A stretch of 64,000 nucleotides of DNA from Burkholderia sp. Nafp2/4-1b (GCF_003635165.1 NZ_ML058605.1:345173-409172); one strand, 5' to 3'. Shown: positions 27,449 to 38,942, numbered from the stretch's first letter. Program-made: numbers and translations. Notes: generated by a model not told the origin, from the letters alone.

Positions 27449-28630
27449 TTACGCGCCGCCGTGCCGGAACGGATCGTGTTCGCGCAACTCGTCGACGTAC
27501 GCGTGGATCTGCTGGGTTTCGCGTTCGAGAAAGTGCGCGACCGCATCGGCGAACGCCGGATGCGCGAGCCAGTGCGCGGAATGCGTGACGGTCGGCAGGA
27601 AGCCGCGCGCGAGCTTGTGCTCGCCCTGCGCGCCGCCCTCGAACGTATCGAGCCCGGCCTCGATGCAGAACTCGAGCAACTGGTAGTACGCCGTTTCGAA
27701 ATGCAGGCAGGGCACGTGCTCGAGCGCACCCCAGTAGCGGCCGTACAGGGTGCCGCTGCTGCCGTTCGCGCCGCGCCGGTAGACGGCGAGCGAGCTCGCG
27801 ATCGGCTTGCCGTCGGCTTCAGCGATGACGAGCAGCAGGTTCTCCGGCATCGTCGCGCCGATCGCGCGGAAGAAGTCGAGGTTCAGGTACGGGCTCGAAT
27901 AGTGCTCGCGGTAGGTCTGCCGGTAGCAGCGCGAGAAGAAGCGCCAGTCGGCATCGGTGATCTGGTCGCCGGCGAGCCGCCGGAACGTGATGCCCGCGTC
28001 GCGCACCTTGCGCCGCTCCGCGCGGATGTTCTTGCGCTTCTTCTGCTCGAGCGTGCCGAGGAAGTCGTCGAAGTCGCGATAGCCGTCGTTGAGCCAGTGA
28101 AACTGCACGCCTTCGCGCAGCATCATCCCCATCGACTCGAGCAGCCGCGCTTCGTCGCCGGTCGGGAACAGCACGTGCAGCGACGACACGTCGCTCTGCT
28201 CGGCGAACGCGAGCAGCGTGGCCGCGAGCCGGCGGCGTGCGTCGTCGTCGGCCGCGAGCAGGCGCGTGCCCTGCACGGGCGTGAACGGCACCGCGCACAG
28301 CAGCTTCGGGTAGTACGACAGGTTGTTGCGCTGGTAAGCGTCGGCCCAGGCCCAGTCGAACACGTATTCGCCGTACGAATGCTGCTTCGCATAGACGGGC
28401 GCGGCGGCCGCGAGCCGGCCCGTGCGCGCATCGGTCAGCGTGACGAAGTGCGGCGACCAGCCGGTGTCGTCGACCGCGCAGCGCGCGACGTGCAGCGCGT
28501 CGAGGAATTCGTGGCGCAGGAACGGCGTTGGCTGCGCGTCGCGCTCAAGCAGCGCGTTCCATTCGTCCGCCGGTACTTCGGCGGGGGACGACAGGATGCC
28601 CGTGCGATAATCGATGCGTTCGTGTTTCAA
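27449..28630 (-). CDS. GNAT-fold acyltransferase of the COG3146 (DUF482) family
   Basis: 393 residues. The start WNALLERDAQPTPFLRHEFLDAL, the middle LEQKKRKNIRAERRKVRDAGI, and the C-terminal YYQLLEFCIEAGLDTFEGGAQGEHKLARGFLP are hallmarks of COG3146, a FemAB-like double GNAT fold. Its biochemical role is not established. It is divergent from nadE with about 108 bases between. Confidence 0.82.
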   Translation of the reverse strand: MKHERIDYRTGILSSPAEVPADEWNALLERDAQPTPFLRHEFLDALHVARCAVDDTGWSPHFVTLTDARTGRLAAAAPVYAKQHSYGEYVFDWAWADAYQRNNLSYYPKLLCAVPFTPVQGTRLLAADDDARRRLAATLLAFAEQSDVSSLHVLFPTGDEARLLESMGMMLREGVQFHWLNDGYRDFDDFLGTLEQKKRKNIRAERRKVRDAGITFRRLAGDQITDADWRFFSRCYRQTYREHYSSPYLNLDFFRAIGATMPENLLLVIAEADGKPIASSLAVYRRGANGSSGTLYGRYWGALEHVPCLHFETAYYQLLEFCIEAGLDTFEGGAQGEHKLARGFLPTVTHSAHWLAHPAFADAVAHFLERETQQIHAYVDELREHDPFRHGGA

Positions 28631-28738
28631 GCGTGAATCCGTACTGTTGGAGCCGCCGGATGCGTGCCGCCGTGGCCTGTATCCGAGGCGTTTTCGTCAG
28701 CCGTTCAGGGCGCGCCGCCGGGTTGCGCCGATCCCGTC

Positions 28739-30896
<2,158 letters not shown>

Positions 30897-31004
30897 GCGC
30901 CGCTTCCGGCTGATTCGGCTCGAATTCGGCTGATTCGGCCGATTCCCCGCATCCGGCGCATTCGGCCGAACGAGCCGCGGGCCGCACGAAGGCGGCCCGC
31001 CAAT

Positions 31005-31041
31005 AAAAAACGGTGCGGATACCCGGATGGGTACCGCACCG
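31005..31041 (-). terminator. Terminator of the porin gene
   Basis: A stem spanning 31011-31041 (CGGTGCGG with CCGCACCG, inner ACCC with GGGT). On the minus strand six Ts follow (A-run 31005-31010). It also faces glnB. Confidence 0.8.
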
Positions 31042-31102
31042 ATACGCGCCTCTCGCAGCAGCGTGGAAAGTGTTGTCGAATCGTTCTTTGGACGGCGCCT
31101 GA

Positions 31103-32179
31103 TCAGAACAGGTGCTGGATGCCGGCGTAGACGCCCGTCTGGCTGCCGCCCGGATGCGGGTTGCCGGTCGACACGGCGGTGCCTGCACCGTTCGCGTTCA
31201 GGCCGAAGTTGGCCGTCGAGCTGTTGCGCACCGTCGCGACCTGCAGGTCGAACAGCGTGCGCTTCGAGATGTTGTACGAACCGCCGACCGTGTAGATGTT
31301 CGCGTTGCCGCCGCCGTGGTTCGCATTCACGTGGTACACGGCCGCGATCAGCGCTGCCGCCGGCGTTGCCTGCCACGTCACGCCGCCCCAGACCTGCTGG
31401 GTGCCGGTGATGCCGTTGTTGACGGCCGGGCCGCCGCTGCCGTCCGCGTGCGACGACTGATAAGCCGCCTGCAGCTTGAACTGGCCGAGGAACACGTTCA
31501 CGCCGGCGAAGTATTCACGCGAGTAGTTGAACACGTCCGAGAAGCGGCCGTTGCTGTCGCGCGTTTCGTCGTAGATGCCGCGCAACTGGAACAGCGAGTT
31601 CGTGTACGTGACCTGCGCACCGGCTGCACGACCCGGCTGGCCGGCCGTCGTGTTGCCGTTGAAGCTGGTCGAGTTCGAGAACGCGAACTGGCCGTAGAAG
31701 TCGAGGCCGTAGAACGACGGCGACTGGTACGACACGTTGTTGCTGGTCTTGTTCCAGTTGCGGCCGCGCACGAGCGACGCCGACGACCAGCTCGACTGGC
31801 CCAGCGGATCGAAGTCCCACACGCCGTTCGCGATCGCGAGTTCGCGACCCAGCAGCAGCGTACCGTAGCGGTCGTTCGAGATACCGACGGTCGCGAAACG
31901 ATCCCAGATCGAGCCGCTGAAGCCGCCCGTCATCGTGTTGAACGCGCCTTCGAGGTGGAACAGGACCTTGTTGCCGCCACCGATGTCCTCGCTACCCTTC
32001 AAGCCCCACAGGCTCGTGCCCCAGTCGCCGCTTTCCGCGCGCACTTGGTGGCCATTCTGCAGGCCGTTGAGGTACTCGAGGCCGGCATCCAGGCGACCAT
32101 ACAGCGTCACGCTGCTCTGCGCGTGCGCCGTAACCACCCCAGCAGCCATCAGCGCGGCCGCGACCAAAGCTTTCTTCAT
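31103..32179 (-). CDS. Gram-negative porin (Burkholderia Omp38/OpcP type)
   Basis: About 358 residues: a signal peptide (MKKALVAAALMAAGVVTAHAQ, cleavage after AHA) and a 16-strand general-porin barrel. It begins SSVTLYGRLDAGLEY and ends TGVYAGIQHLF with the terminal phenylalanine needed for BAM insertion. It would form a trimeric diffusion channel in the outer membrane. Three possible starts (32191, 32182, 32179) exist; I choose 32179 because GGAGG precedes it. It has its own terminator, and a gene-free upstream region holds its promoter. Confidence 0.9.
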   Translation of the reverse strand: MKKALVAAALMAAGVVTAHAQSSVTLYGRLDAGLEYLNGLQNGHQVRAESGDWGTSLWGLKGSEDIGGGNKVLFHLEGAFNTMTGGFSGSIWDRFATVGISNDRYGTLLLGRELAIANGVWDFDPLGQSSWSSASLVRGRNWNKTSNNVSYQSPSFYGLDFYGQFAFSNSTSFNGNTTAGQPGRAAGAQVTYTNSLFQLRGIYDETRDSNGRFSDVFNYSREYFAGVNVFLGQFKLQAAYQSSHADGSGGPAVNNGITGTQQVWGGVTWQATPAAALIAAVYHVNANHGGGNANIYTVGGSYNISKRTLFDLQVATVRNSSTANFGLNANGAGTAVSTGNPHPGGSQTGVYAGIQHLF

Positions 32180-32763
32180 CATCTCCTCCATACCCTGTCA
32201 AAAAGTCAACCCAGACTGCACGAGATGCCCGGCGCGGCGAGCGTCGGGCAAAAGCGAAAAGCGGGATAACCAGGGAGACCTCGTGCAAGGCCGGTAAGCG
32301 CGGCACGCGGGCAAGCGGACGGAAAAACCGTTGAGCGGTCCCGCGCAGCCGGGTCGGCTTGCGGGGTCTCCTTGTTGTGTCGTGAAGCTAAACTACATTT
32401 CACGAACTTCGTTTTGCTACTTTGGTTACTAATTTAGCAAAAATACAATTTTGTGGCGATGGAAATCGTTGTTTGACTAACACGTGTCGCCAATTTGCCA
32501 TGCAACACAGTACAAAGCGGGTGCCCACGCGCTGGTCGATCCCAGGAAAACCCTTGCCAGAGAAGGGAGACACGGAAGCGGCGGGGATGGGTCAAGGATT
32601 GCCACTATTGACGTTCGCGGAGCGCCGGCGTAGGCGTTTCGGGCGCGCAATTGGTAAGTATTTCGTAATAAATTGACGGTGCTTCGTCATCACCTGACGC
32701 TGCCGCAAACGCATGCCTGAAATGCGTTTCCGCCCGTCGTCGTCGTGGTCCGCAGTGCCCGGC
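32180..32763. other. Gene-free stretch upstream of the porin
   Basis: About 580 bases between the porin start and the LysR stop. It is markedly AT-rich at 32390-32480 and 32640-32690, unlike its surroundings, and probably holds the porin promoter and regulatory sites on the minus strand. An 84-codon frame at 32422-32676 has no recognisable features. I see no convincing RNA gene, although a strongly regulated porin leader is possible. Confidence 0.45.
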
Positions 32764-33699
32764 TCAGGCGGACCCCTGCGCCGGCCGCGCGTCGAGCAGC
32801 TGAGCGCGCAACCACTTGTGCGCATCGTTGCGCGCGTGCTTCACGTGCGAATAGACCTTCACCGTATAGCGGGGGATCTCGAACGGCGCAGGGAAGAGGC
32901 GGATCGGCGCCGCATGGCGCAGCGCCTGCGCGGCACGGTTCGGCACCGTCATCAGCAGCGCCGACTCCGCGATCACGAACGGTGCGGCCAGCACGCTCGG
33001 CAACTGCACGGCGACCTGCCGCGCGAGGCCGAGCCGGTCGAGCACGTAGTCGACCACGCCGCGCGACTCGTTCCACGGCGTGACCACCACGTGGCGCGCG
33101 GCCAGATACCGGTCGAGCGTCAGCCGCCGGCGGATGTCGGGATGCGCGGCGCTCGCGATCACCACGTAGTCGTCCGAGAACCAGTCGAAATCCTCGATGC
33201 CGGGCACGTCGGCGGCCGATTCCTCGTGATAGCCGAGGGCGAAATCGATGCGGCCGGCCGCGAGCTCGTCGATCGCGATCTTGCGGTCGGAGTGGACGAC
33301 GCGGATCCGCAGCCGCGGCGCGACCTGCTCGATGCGCGCGAGCAGCGCCGGCAGCACGGCGAACGCCATGTAGTCGCTCGCGGCGAACACGAACGTGCGG
33401 TCGCTTAGCGCCGGATCGAAGCGGCGCGCGCGGGCGAGCCCCTTCGACATCGTGTCGAGCGCGTCGCCGGCCCACGCGGCGATGTCGTCCGCGCGCACGG
33501 TCGGCTGCATCTCGTTGCCGAGGCGCACGAACAGCGCATCGCCGATCGCGTCGCGCAGCCGTGCCAGTGCGTGACTGAGCGCGGACGGGCTCATCGCCAG
33601 CTCGTGCGCGGCCGCGGCGACCGAGCGGTGGCGGTACAGCGCGTCGAATGCGAGCAGCAGGTTCAGGTCGAGACGGCGCAACTCGGGATGCATCATGTT
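32764..33699 (-). CDS. LysR-family transcriptional regulator
   Basis: About 311 residues. N-terminal winged helix-turn-helix (LRRLDLNLLLAFDALYRHRSVAAAAHELAMSPSALSHALARLRD), then a type-2 periplasmic-binding-fold sensor domain (about 95-300). It looks like the NodD/LinR/PcpR-type clade (MHPELRRLDLNLL start, YMAFAVLPALLARIEQVAP). The ATG at 33699 is chosen; a GTG at 33723 is possible. It lies downstream of no operon partner, so the target is unknown; the divergent GNAT gene is a candidate. Confidence 0.85.
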   Translation of the reverse strand, partial: NMMHPELRRLDLNLLLAFDALYRHRSVAAAAHELAMSPSALSHALARLRDAIGDALFVRLGNEMQPTVRADDIAAWAGDALDTMSKGLARARRFDPALSDRTFVFAASDYMAFAVLPALLARIEQVAPRLRIRVVHSDRKIAIDELAAGRIDFALGYHEESAADVPGIEDFDWFSDDYVVIASAAHPDIRRRLTLDRYLAARHVVVTPWNESRGVVDYVLDRLGLARQVAVQLPSVLAAPFVIAESALLMTVPNRAAQALRHAAPIRLFPAPFEIPRYTVKVYSHVKHARNDAHKWLRAQLLDARPAQGSA

Positions 33700-33849
33700 C
33701 ATGTCCGGATGAAGAAACTGCACTTCCTGCAGTTGTGCCGTGAACGTAGCATGTCGATCAGAGCGGCGTCACGCGTCACGCCTCATGCGCAGTTGCGCGG
33801 CCGGCCGCGCATTCCGTTTTCAGTTCGGGCCGAAGGAGGGCTCCCTGTC

Positions 33850-34347
33850 GTGCAAATCGATATCCGTCCCGCGACCGTCGCCGACGTGCCGCAAATCCTG
33901 CGTTTCATCACCGAGCTGGCCGTCTACGAGAAGGCCGAGCATGAAGTGGTCGCGACGCCCGCGTCGCTCGAGCACAGCCTGTTCGACGCAGGCTCGCCGG
34001 CGCGCGCGCTGATCTGCGAGGTCGACGGCGAGCCGGCCGGCTTTGCCGTGTATTTCTTCTCGTATTCGACGTGGCTTGGCCGCCAGGGGCTGTATCTCGA
34101 GGATCTGTACGTGTCGCCGCGCTTTCGCGGCGCGGGCGCCGGGCTGCGGCTGCTGAAGGCGCTCGCGCGCATCGCCGTGGACACCGGCTGCGGGCGTTTC
34201 GAATGGAGCGTGCTCGACTGGAACGAGCCGGCGATCCGCTTCTACGAAAGCGTGGGCGCCGCGCCGCAAAGCGAATGGGTCCGCTATCGGCTCGCGGGCG
34301 AAGCGCTGCGCGCGTTCGCCGACGGCGCGCCGGTGGACGCCGCGTAA
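33850..34347 (+). CDS. GNAT N-acetyltransferase, diamine-acetyltransferase-like
   Basis: 165 residues with a GTG start nine bases after AGGAGGG. The N-terminus IRPATVADVPQILRFITELAVYEKAEHEVV and the LYLEDLYVSPRFRGAGAGLRLLKALARIA acetyl-CoA loop resemble spermidine/thialysine acetyltransferases. WSVLDWNEPAIRFYESVGA is the family C-terminal segment. It would acetylate a small amine. It is divergent from the LysR gene. Confidence 0.85.
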   Translation: MQIDIRPATVADVPQILRFITELAVYEKAEHEVVATPASLEHSLFDAGSPARALICEVDGEPAGFAVYFFSYSTWLGRQGLYLEDLYVSPRFRGAGAGLRLLKALARIAVDTGCGRFEWSVLDWNEPAIRFYESVGAAPQSEWVRYRLAGEALRAFADGAPVDAA

Positions 34348-34351
34348 ACGG

Positions 34352-34375
34352 AAAACGGGCGCCGCCTGGCGCCCG
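34352..34375 (-). terminator. Terminator downstream of hisP
   Basis: CGGGCGCC (34356-34363) and GGCGCCCG (34368-34375) form an 8-bp stem with a 4-base loop. On the minus strand four Ts follow. Confidence 0.65.
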
Positions 34376-34405
34376 CCTGGTGCAAGCACGACGCCGTCGT
34401 GCGCG

Positions 34406-35185
34406 TTACTTGAGGCTGCCCGACAGAAACGCGCGCAGGCGCTCGCTCTTCGGATTCACCAGCACCTCGGACGGCACGCCTTCTTCCTCGACGCGCCCCT
34501 GGTGCAGGAACATCACGTGATTCGACACGTTGCGCGCGAAGCCCATCTCGTGCGTGACGACGATCATCGTGCGGCCTTCCTCGGCGAGCTTCTGCATCAC
34601 CTTCAGCACTTCGCCGACGAGCTCCGGATCGAGTGCCGACGTCGGCTCGTCGAACAGCATCACGTCGGGATGCATCGCGAGCGCACGCGCAATCGCGACA
34701 CGCTGCTGCTGGCCGCCCGACAGATGCGACGGGTACTGCTTCTCGACGCGCGGCGCGAGGCCGACCTTCTCGAGATATTCACGCGCGCGATCCTCGGCTT
34801 CCTTCTTCGGGATGCCGAGCACGTTGACGGGCGCTTCCATCACGTTCTCGAGCACGTTCATGTGCGACCAGAGGTTGAAGTGCTGGAACACCATCGACAG
34901 CTTGGTGCGCACGCGCTGCAGTTGCTTCGCATCGGCCGCGCGCAGCGCGCCCGTCTTGTCCTTCGTGGTGCGCACTTCCTCGCCGTCGACGACGATGCGG
35001 CCGGCGTTCGGCTGCTCGAGGAAGTTGATACAGCGCAGCATCGTGCTCTTGCCGGAACCGGACGAGCCGATCACGCTGATCACGTCGCCCGAGTTCGCCT
35101 TCAGCGACACGCCCTTGAGCACCTCGTTGTCGCCGTACCGCTTGTGGAGATCGTCGACGAACAGCTTCTGAGTCTGGGAATTCAT
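34406..35185 (-). CDS. hisP: Histidine/lysine/arginine/ornithine ABC transporter ATPase
   Basis: 259 residues. Walker [10 protein letters not shown] near residues 40-48, Q-loop FQHFNLW, signature LSGGQQQR, Walker B VMLFDEP, H-loop THEMGFAR. The insert [33 protein letters not shown] is typical of HisP and distinguishes it from GlnQ. It powers import by HisQM from binding protein HisJ. It is the last gene of hisJ-hisQ-hisM-hisP. Confidence 0.92.
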   Translation of the reverse strand: MNSQTQKLFVDDLHKRYGDNEVLKGVSLKANSGDVISVIGSSGSGKSTMLRCINFLEQPNAGRIVVDGEEVRTTKDKTGALRAADAKQLQRVRTKLSMVFQHFNLWSHMNVLENVMEAPVNVLGIPKKEAEDRAREYLEKVGLAPRVEKQYPSHLSGGQQQRVAIARALAMHPDVMLFDEPTSALDPELVGEVLKVMQKLAEEGRTMIVVTHEMGFARNVSNHVMFLHQGRVEEEGVPSEVLVNPKSERLRAFLSGSLK

Positions 35186-35203
35186 GAATAGTCCTGCGAA
35201 AAC

Positions 35204-35917
35204 TTACTTGCCTTGCGGGCGCAGATACGCGAGCCAGCGACGCTCGGCCTGGCGGAACAGCCACACGAGCGTGAACGAGATCACGAGATAGAGCAGGGCG
35301 GCGATGCCGAATGCGTGGAACGACATGTAGGTCGCCGAGTTCACGTCGCGCGCGATCTTCAGGATGTCCGGCACGGTCGCGGTGAAGGCCACCGTCGTCG
35401 CATGCAGCATCAGGATCACTTCGTTGCTGTACAGCGGCAGCGCGCGGCGCAGCGCCGACGGCAGGATCACGCGGCGATACATCGTGAAGGTGGACATCCC
35501 GTACGCGCGCGCAGCCTCGATCTCGCCGTACGACGTCGCCTTGATCGCACCCGCGAAGATCTCGGTGGTGTACGCGCAGGTGTTCAGCGTGAACGCGAGC
35601 AGCGTGCAGTGCATCCCGTCGCGGAAGAACGCGTCGAGCAGCGGCGTGCCGCGCACGGCCTGCAGGCTGTAGAGGCCGGTGTAGCAAAGCAGCAGCTGCA
35701 CGTAGAGGGGCGTGCCGCGAAACACGTACGTATAGAGCCACACGGCGCTCGACAGCCATTTCTTCTTCGATACGCGGGCCACCGCGAGCGGCACCGACAG
35801 GCAGAAGCCGAGGCCGATCGACACGACCAGCAGCCACAGCGTGATGGCAACGCCGGTGATCCGGAAGCCGTCGGTGTAGAGGTAGTTGCGCCAGTATTCT
35901 TGGATGAGTTCGATCAT
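35204..35917 (-). CDS. hisM: ABC transporter permease HisM
   Basis: 237 residues with five membrane helices and the EAA loop (GEIEAARAYGMSTFTMYRRVILPSALRRALPLY) that contacts HisP. The length and start MIELIQEYWRNYLYTDGFRITGVAITLWLL match HisM/ArtM-type permeases. Its start overlaps the hisQ stop by 4 bases (ATGA), indicating coupled translation. Confidence 0.92.
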   Translation of the reverse strand: MIELIQEYWRNYLYTDGFRITGVAITLWLLVVSIGLGFCLSVPLAVARVSKKKWLSSAVWLYTYVFRGTPLYVQLLLCYTGLYSLQAVRGTPLLDAFFRDGMHCTLLAFTLNTCAYTTEIFAGAIKATSYGEIEAARAYGMSTFTMYRRVILPSALRRALPLYSNEVILMLHATTVAFTATVPDILKIARDVNSATYMSFHAFGIAALLYLVISFTLVWLFRQAERRWLAYLRPQGK

Positions 35918-36603
35918 AGGTCAGCCTTGCGGACACCGGTCGAGTAGCGCTTTTCGAGCCACATCAGCACGAAGTTCGAGATCGTCGTGATGGCGAGGTA
36001 AACGGCACCGGCGATCAGCGTGAAGAAGAAGAACCGCAGCGTGCCCTTGCCGGCGTCCTGCGACGCCTTCACGACATCGGCCAGGCCGATGATCGACACG
36101 AGCGCGGTCGACTTCACGAGCACCTGCCAGTTGTTGCCGATGCCCGGCAGCGCGAAGCGCATCATCTGCGGGAACATGATCCGCGCGAACACCTGCCAGC
36201 TGGTCATCCCGTACGCGCTGCCGGCTTCGAGCTGGCCGCGCGGCACCGACAGGAACGCACCGCGGAAGGTCTCGGTGAAGTACGCGCCGTAGATGAAGCC
36301 GAGCACGAGCACGCCGGCGAGGAACGGGTCGATGTCGATCTGGTCCCAGCCGAGCGCGTCGGTCGCCATGTTCAGCCAGATCTGCAGGCTGTAGAACAGC
36401 AGCAGCATCAGCACGAGATCGGGTACGCCGCGGATCAGCGTCGTGTAGACGGTGCCGACGCCGTTCGTGAAGCGGTTGCGCGACAGCTTCGCACCCGCGC
36501 CGAGCAAGCCCAGCAGGAACGACAGCGCGAGCGAAAGCACCGCCAGTTTGACGGTTTGCCAGGTGCCTGCGAGGATCAGCGGGCCGTAGCCTTGTAGAAA
36601 CAT
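35914..36603 (-). CDS. hisQ: ABC transporter permease HisQ
   Basis: 229 residues with five membrane helices and the EAA loop (GQLEAGSAYGMTSWQVFARIMFPQMMRFALPG). The start MFLQGYGPLILAGTWQTVKLAVLSL is typical of HisQ. It pairs with HisM to form the membrane channel. The frame is open to 36678, but residues before MFLQG have no family match. Confidence 0.92.
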   Translation of the reverse strand: MFLQGYGPLILAGTWQTVKLAVLSLALSFLLGLLGAGAKLSRNRFTNGVGTVYTTLIRGVPDLVLMLLLFYSLQIWLNMATDALGWDQIDIDPFLAGVLVLGFIYGAYFTETFRGAFLSVPRGQLEAGSAYGMTSWQVFARIMFPQMMRFALPGIGNNWQVLVKSTALVSIIGLADVVKASQDAGKGTLRFFFFTLIAGAVYLAITTISNFVLMWLEKRYSTGVRKADL

Positions 36604-36843
36604 ATGTGGTCCCTGGTGTGGTCCCTGGGGTGTCCCCGAAGGCGCACGCGGTGCGCCGCGAAAGACCCGTTCGCCCAAGCTGCGCGGAACGCCCCGTACG
36701 TATCATGACCGTCCGCCCCGGCAACGGTGCCGGGCCAGCCCGTCGCGCGAGCGGCGGGGGAGGGGGGGGGCGGCGCGTGGTTGACTGCCTGTACTGCCGG
36801 ACGCGGGGCCGCCCCCGCATCCGCTTGCCGCCATTGTCGGCGC
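36604..36843. other. hisJ-hisQ intergenic region with G-tract
   Basis: 240 bases between hisJ and hisQ. It contains a short direct repeat GTGGTCCCTGG (from 36606 and 36617) and a G5-A-G9 tract at 36756-36770. A GC-rich hairpin could reduce readthrough from the abundant binding-protein gene into the permease genes, as in other binding-protein operons. No clean terminator was seen. Confidence 0.4.
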
Positions 36844-37626
36844 TCAGCGCGCCGAGTAGACGCTGAACGAGAAATACTTGTGCGACAGCCGGTCGTACGT
36901 GCCGTCCTTGTGCATGTCGGCCAGCGCCTTGTTGATCTTGAGCTTCAGGTCCGTGTCGTCCTTGCGCAGGCCGATCGCGGTGCCGTCGCCGATCGTCTTC
37001 GGATCCTTCACTTCCGGCCCGGCGAAGGCGAAACCCTTGCCGCGCGGCGTGCGCAGGAAGCCGTAGTCGGCCTGCAGCTCATCCTGCAGCGTCGCGTCGA
37101 GGCGGCCCGAGCCGAGATCGGCATAGACCTGGTCCTGGTTCTGGTAAGGCACGATCGTCACGCCCTGCGGTTCCCAGTACGCCTTCGCATAGGATTCCTG
37201 CGTCGAGCCCTGCTCGACACCGACGCGCTTGCCCTTCAGCGATGCGACCGTCGGCAGCAGCGGCGAGCCGGCCTTCGCGATCATCCGCGCGGGCGCGTCG
37301 TACACCTTGTCGGAGAAGTCGATCTGTTCGCGGCGCTTGTCCGTGACGGTCAGCGACGACACGATCACGTCGTACTTCTTCGCCTTCAGCGCGGGGATGA
37401 TCCCGTCGAGATCCTGCGAGACCCACACGCATTTCACGTTGATCCGCTTGCAGATTTCCTTGGTGAGATCGACGTCGAAACCGACGATCTCGCCGCTCGG
37501 CGCGGTCGACTCGAACGGCGGGTAGCTGGCATCGACACCGATTCGCACGGTCTTCCACTCTTTCGCGAAGGCGCTGCCCGCCACGAGGGCGAGGGCGGCG
37601 CACAGGGCGGCCTTCTTCATTTGCAT
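36844..37626 (-). CDS. hisJ: Periplasmic lysine/arginine/ornithine/histidine-binding protein
   Basis: 260 residues: a signal peptide (MKKAALCAALALVAGSAFA) and the SBP-type-3 fold starting KEWKTVRIGVDASYPPFESTAPSGEIVGFDVDL. The ligand contacts of HisJ/ArgT are visible: DASYPPF, SSLTVTDKRREQIDFSDKVY and GVEQGSTQESYA. It delivers basic amino acids to HisQMP. Starts at 37626 (MQMKK), 37620 (MKK) or GTG 37641 are all possible; the signal peptide is unaffected. Confidence 0.92.
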   Translation of the reverse strand: MQMKKAALCAALALVAGSAFAKEWKTVRIGVDASYPPFESTAPSGEIVGFDVDLTKEICKRINVKCVWVSQDLDGIIPALKAKKYDVIVSSLTVTDKRREQIDFSDKVYDAPARMIAKAGSPLLPTVASLKGKRVGVEQGSTQESYAKAYWEPQGVTIVPYQNQDQVYADLGSGRLDATLQDELQADYGFLRTPRGKGFAFAGPEVKDPKTIGDGTAIGLRKDDTDLKLKINKALADMHKDGTYDRLSHKYFSFSVYSAR

Positions 37627-37950
37627 GCTTTTGTCGCTCACTTCCGGGGGGCGCTCGCGGCCGGTCGGGCCGGGCGCCGCGGCGTATTCTAGACGGCCAA
37701 AATTCGTGTTTCGGCGCGCTGGCAACGGCGCCCGCCGGACGGGCGAACGCCAAAAGGGCGGTATTTTACCCGAACGCGATACCCGGAAAACGGCAATCCG
37801 GCGCGACCGATCGATTCCTCGAACCGGCCGTTGCGACAATCGTGGTATTCGCAACGAGTATTGCGTTGATTGGATTCGTCGATGCAACGATGCGGTGCGC
37901 CGGCGCTGGCGCCGGATTGTGGCGCGCGTGGAGCGCCCCTACAGTACAGG
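37627..37950. other. Gene-free stretch upstream of hisJ
   Basis: 324 bases between hisJ and the pirin remnant. It should carry the hisJ promoter on the minus strand; AT-rich runs lie at about 37755-37770 and 37845-37870. I see no gene and no clear operator. Confidence 0.35.
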
Positions 37951-38151
37951 TAAACCCGAAGAACTAAAATCTGCCTGCCGGAGTTCGATGTGGCGTCCGG
38001 ACGGCGCACCTACGTGCACGTGGCGCGCGGCGACGTGGAGGTCAACGGCCACGCGCTGGCCGCAGGCGACGGCGCGCGGATCGCCGGGGTGGATGCGGTC
38101 GCGTTCGCGCGCGGCCGGGCGGCCGAGGTGCTGCTGTTCGACGTCGCCTGA
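37951..38151 (+). pseudogene. C-terminal remnant of a pirin-family protein
   Basis: The frame 37951-38151, bounded by a TAA at 37948-37950 and ending in TGA, translates to about 66 residues with no ATG start. It contains YVHVARGDVEVNGHALAAGDGARI and ends AEVLLFDVA, the second-cupin C-terminus of YhaK-type pirins (quercetinase-like). A full pirin is 230-290 residues, so about three quarters is gone. A 12-bp hairpin terminator still follows. It is probably a decayed gene. Confidence 0.7.
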
Positions 38152-38160
38152 AATGAAACA

Positions 38161-38189
38161 GGGGACGCGGGCCAGGCGCCCGCGTCCCC
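38161..38189. terminator. Bidirectional terminator between pirin remnant and spy-like gene
   Basis: A perfect 12-bp stem (38161-38172 with 38178-38189) and a 5-base loop; on the minus strand a TGTTTC run follows. Confidence 0.75.
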
Positions 38190-38221
38190 TCCGATGCCGC
38201 CCGGTGAGGCGGCCTGCCGGC

Positions 38222-38773
38222 TTACTGCGCCGGCGCCGACGCGGCCTTGGCCGCGCGGTGCTGCTGCCAGCGTTCCTTCATCTTCTCGTGACGCTGCTCC
38301 ATCTGCGCGAATTGCTGCTTCAGCGCGGTACTGACCGTCGTCTTCTGCTGGTCGTTCAGCCCGTTGTAGAACGCGAGCCACGCGGCCGAGCTCTGCTCGC
38401 GCAACTGCGCGTTCTGCTGCTCGGCCTGCTGGCGGGCGGCGTGCATCGCGCTCAGGTCGAGGATCGGCTGGTTCTGCTGGGCCTTGAACTGCTCGCGCAT
38501 CTGCTCGTGGCTCTTGCGCATCGCTTCATGGTTCTGCTTCATCGTGTTGACGGCAGTCTGCCATTGCTGTTCCTGCGACGCGTTCAGCTTGAGCTGGTCG
38601 TGCAGTTTGATGATCGCGCCGAACGGGCCGCCTTCATGGCCGCCGTGCATGTGATGCATGCCCGGGCCGCCCGGCGGCGGCATGTCGTTGGGTTGCGCGG
38701 CATGCGCGGTGCCGAATGCGAGAGCGAGCACGGTGGCGGCCGCAATGGCCACGCGGGATGTCTTCTTATACAT
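38222..38773 (-). CDS. Spy/CpxP-family periplasmic chaperone
   Basis: 183 residues with a signal peptide (cleavage after AHA, residue 25) and a His/Met/Gly-rich segment (MPPPGGPGMHHMHGGHEGG) that could bind metal. A helical LTXXQ-type domain follows: LKLNASQEQQWQTAVNTMKQNHEAMRKSHEQMREQF and a LNDQQKTTVSTALKQQFAQMEQRHEKM repeat. Spy and CpxP are ATP-independent periplasmic chaperones and feedback regulators. The divergent response-regulator gene shares a 226-base intergenic region with CpxR-like boxes. Confidence 0.85.
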   Translation of the reverse strand: MYKKTSRVAIAAATVLALAFGTAHAAQPNDMPPPGGPGMHHMHGGHEGGPFGAIIKLHDQLKLNASQEQQWQTAVNTMKQNHEAMRKSHEQMREQFKAQQNQPILDLSAMHAARQQAEQQNAQLREQSSAAWLAFYNGLNDQQKTTVSTALKQQFAQMEQRHEKMKERWQQHRAAKAASAPAQ

Positions 38774-38898
38774 TTCAGAAACTCCTTGAATCGAGAGGGT
38801 CCGGCGATGCGGTGCGCGGGGTGGCCCATGTGCCGCATCCGGTAAGACGCAGGTTAGCGGGGCGTCCCCGGGCGGGTGTTACGCGGGATGGCGGCCCG

Positions 38899-38942
38899 AT
38901 TACGGTGCATTACAGTTCCCTTGCGCGGTAACCCGCAGTAAC
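38899..38942. promoter_or_regulatory. Two CpxR-like boxes (GTAAY-N5-GTAAY) in opposite orientation
   Basis: ATTAC at 38899-38903 and 38909-38913 (complement GTAAT-N5-GTAAT), then GTAAC at 38928-38932 and 38938-38942 (GTAAC-N5-GTAAC). Both have exact 10-bp spacing. The known CpxR box is GTAAA-N5-GTAAA. They sit between the spy-like gene and the divergent regulator gene, which suggests autoregulation. Confidence 0.55.

Noticed and set aside
32422..32676. 84-codon frame upstream of the porin
   Set aside because: Mixed AT/GC composition, no RBS worth the name and no recognisable fold; the region is more likely regulatory.
36756..36770. G5-A-G9 tract as a phase-variable switch
   Set aside because: It lies between genes, away from a start codon or promoter I can define; a G-run alone is not evidence of switching.
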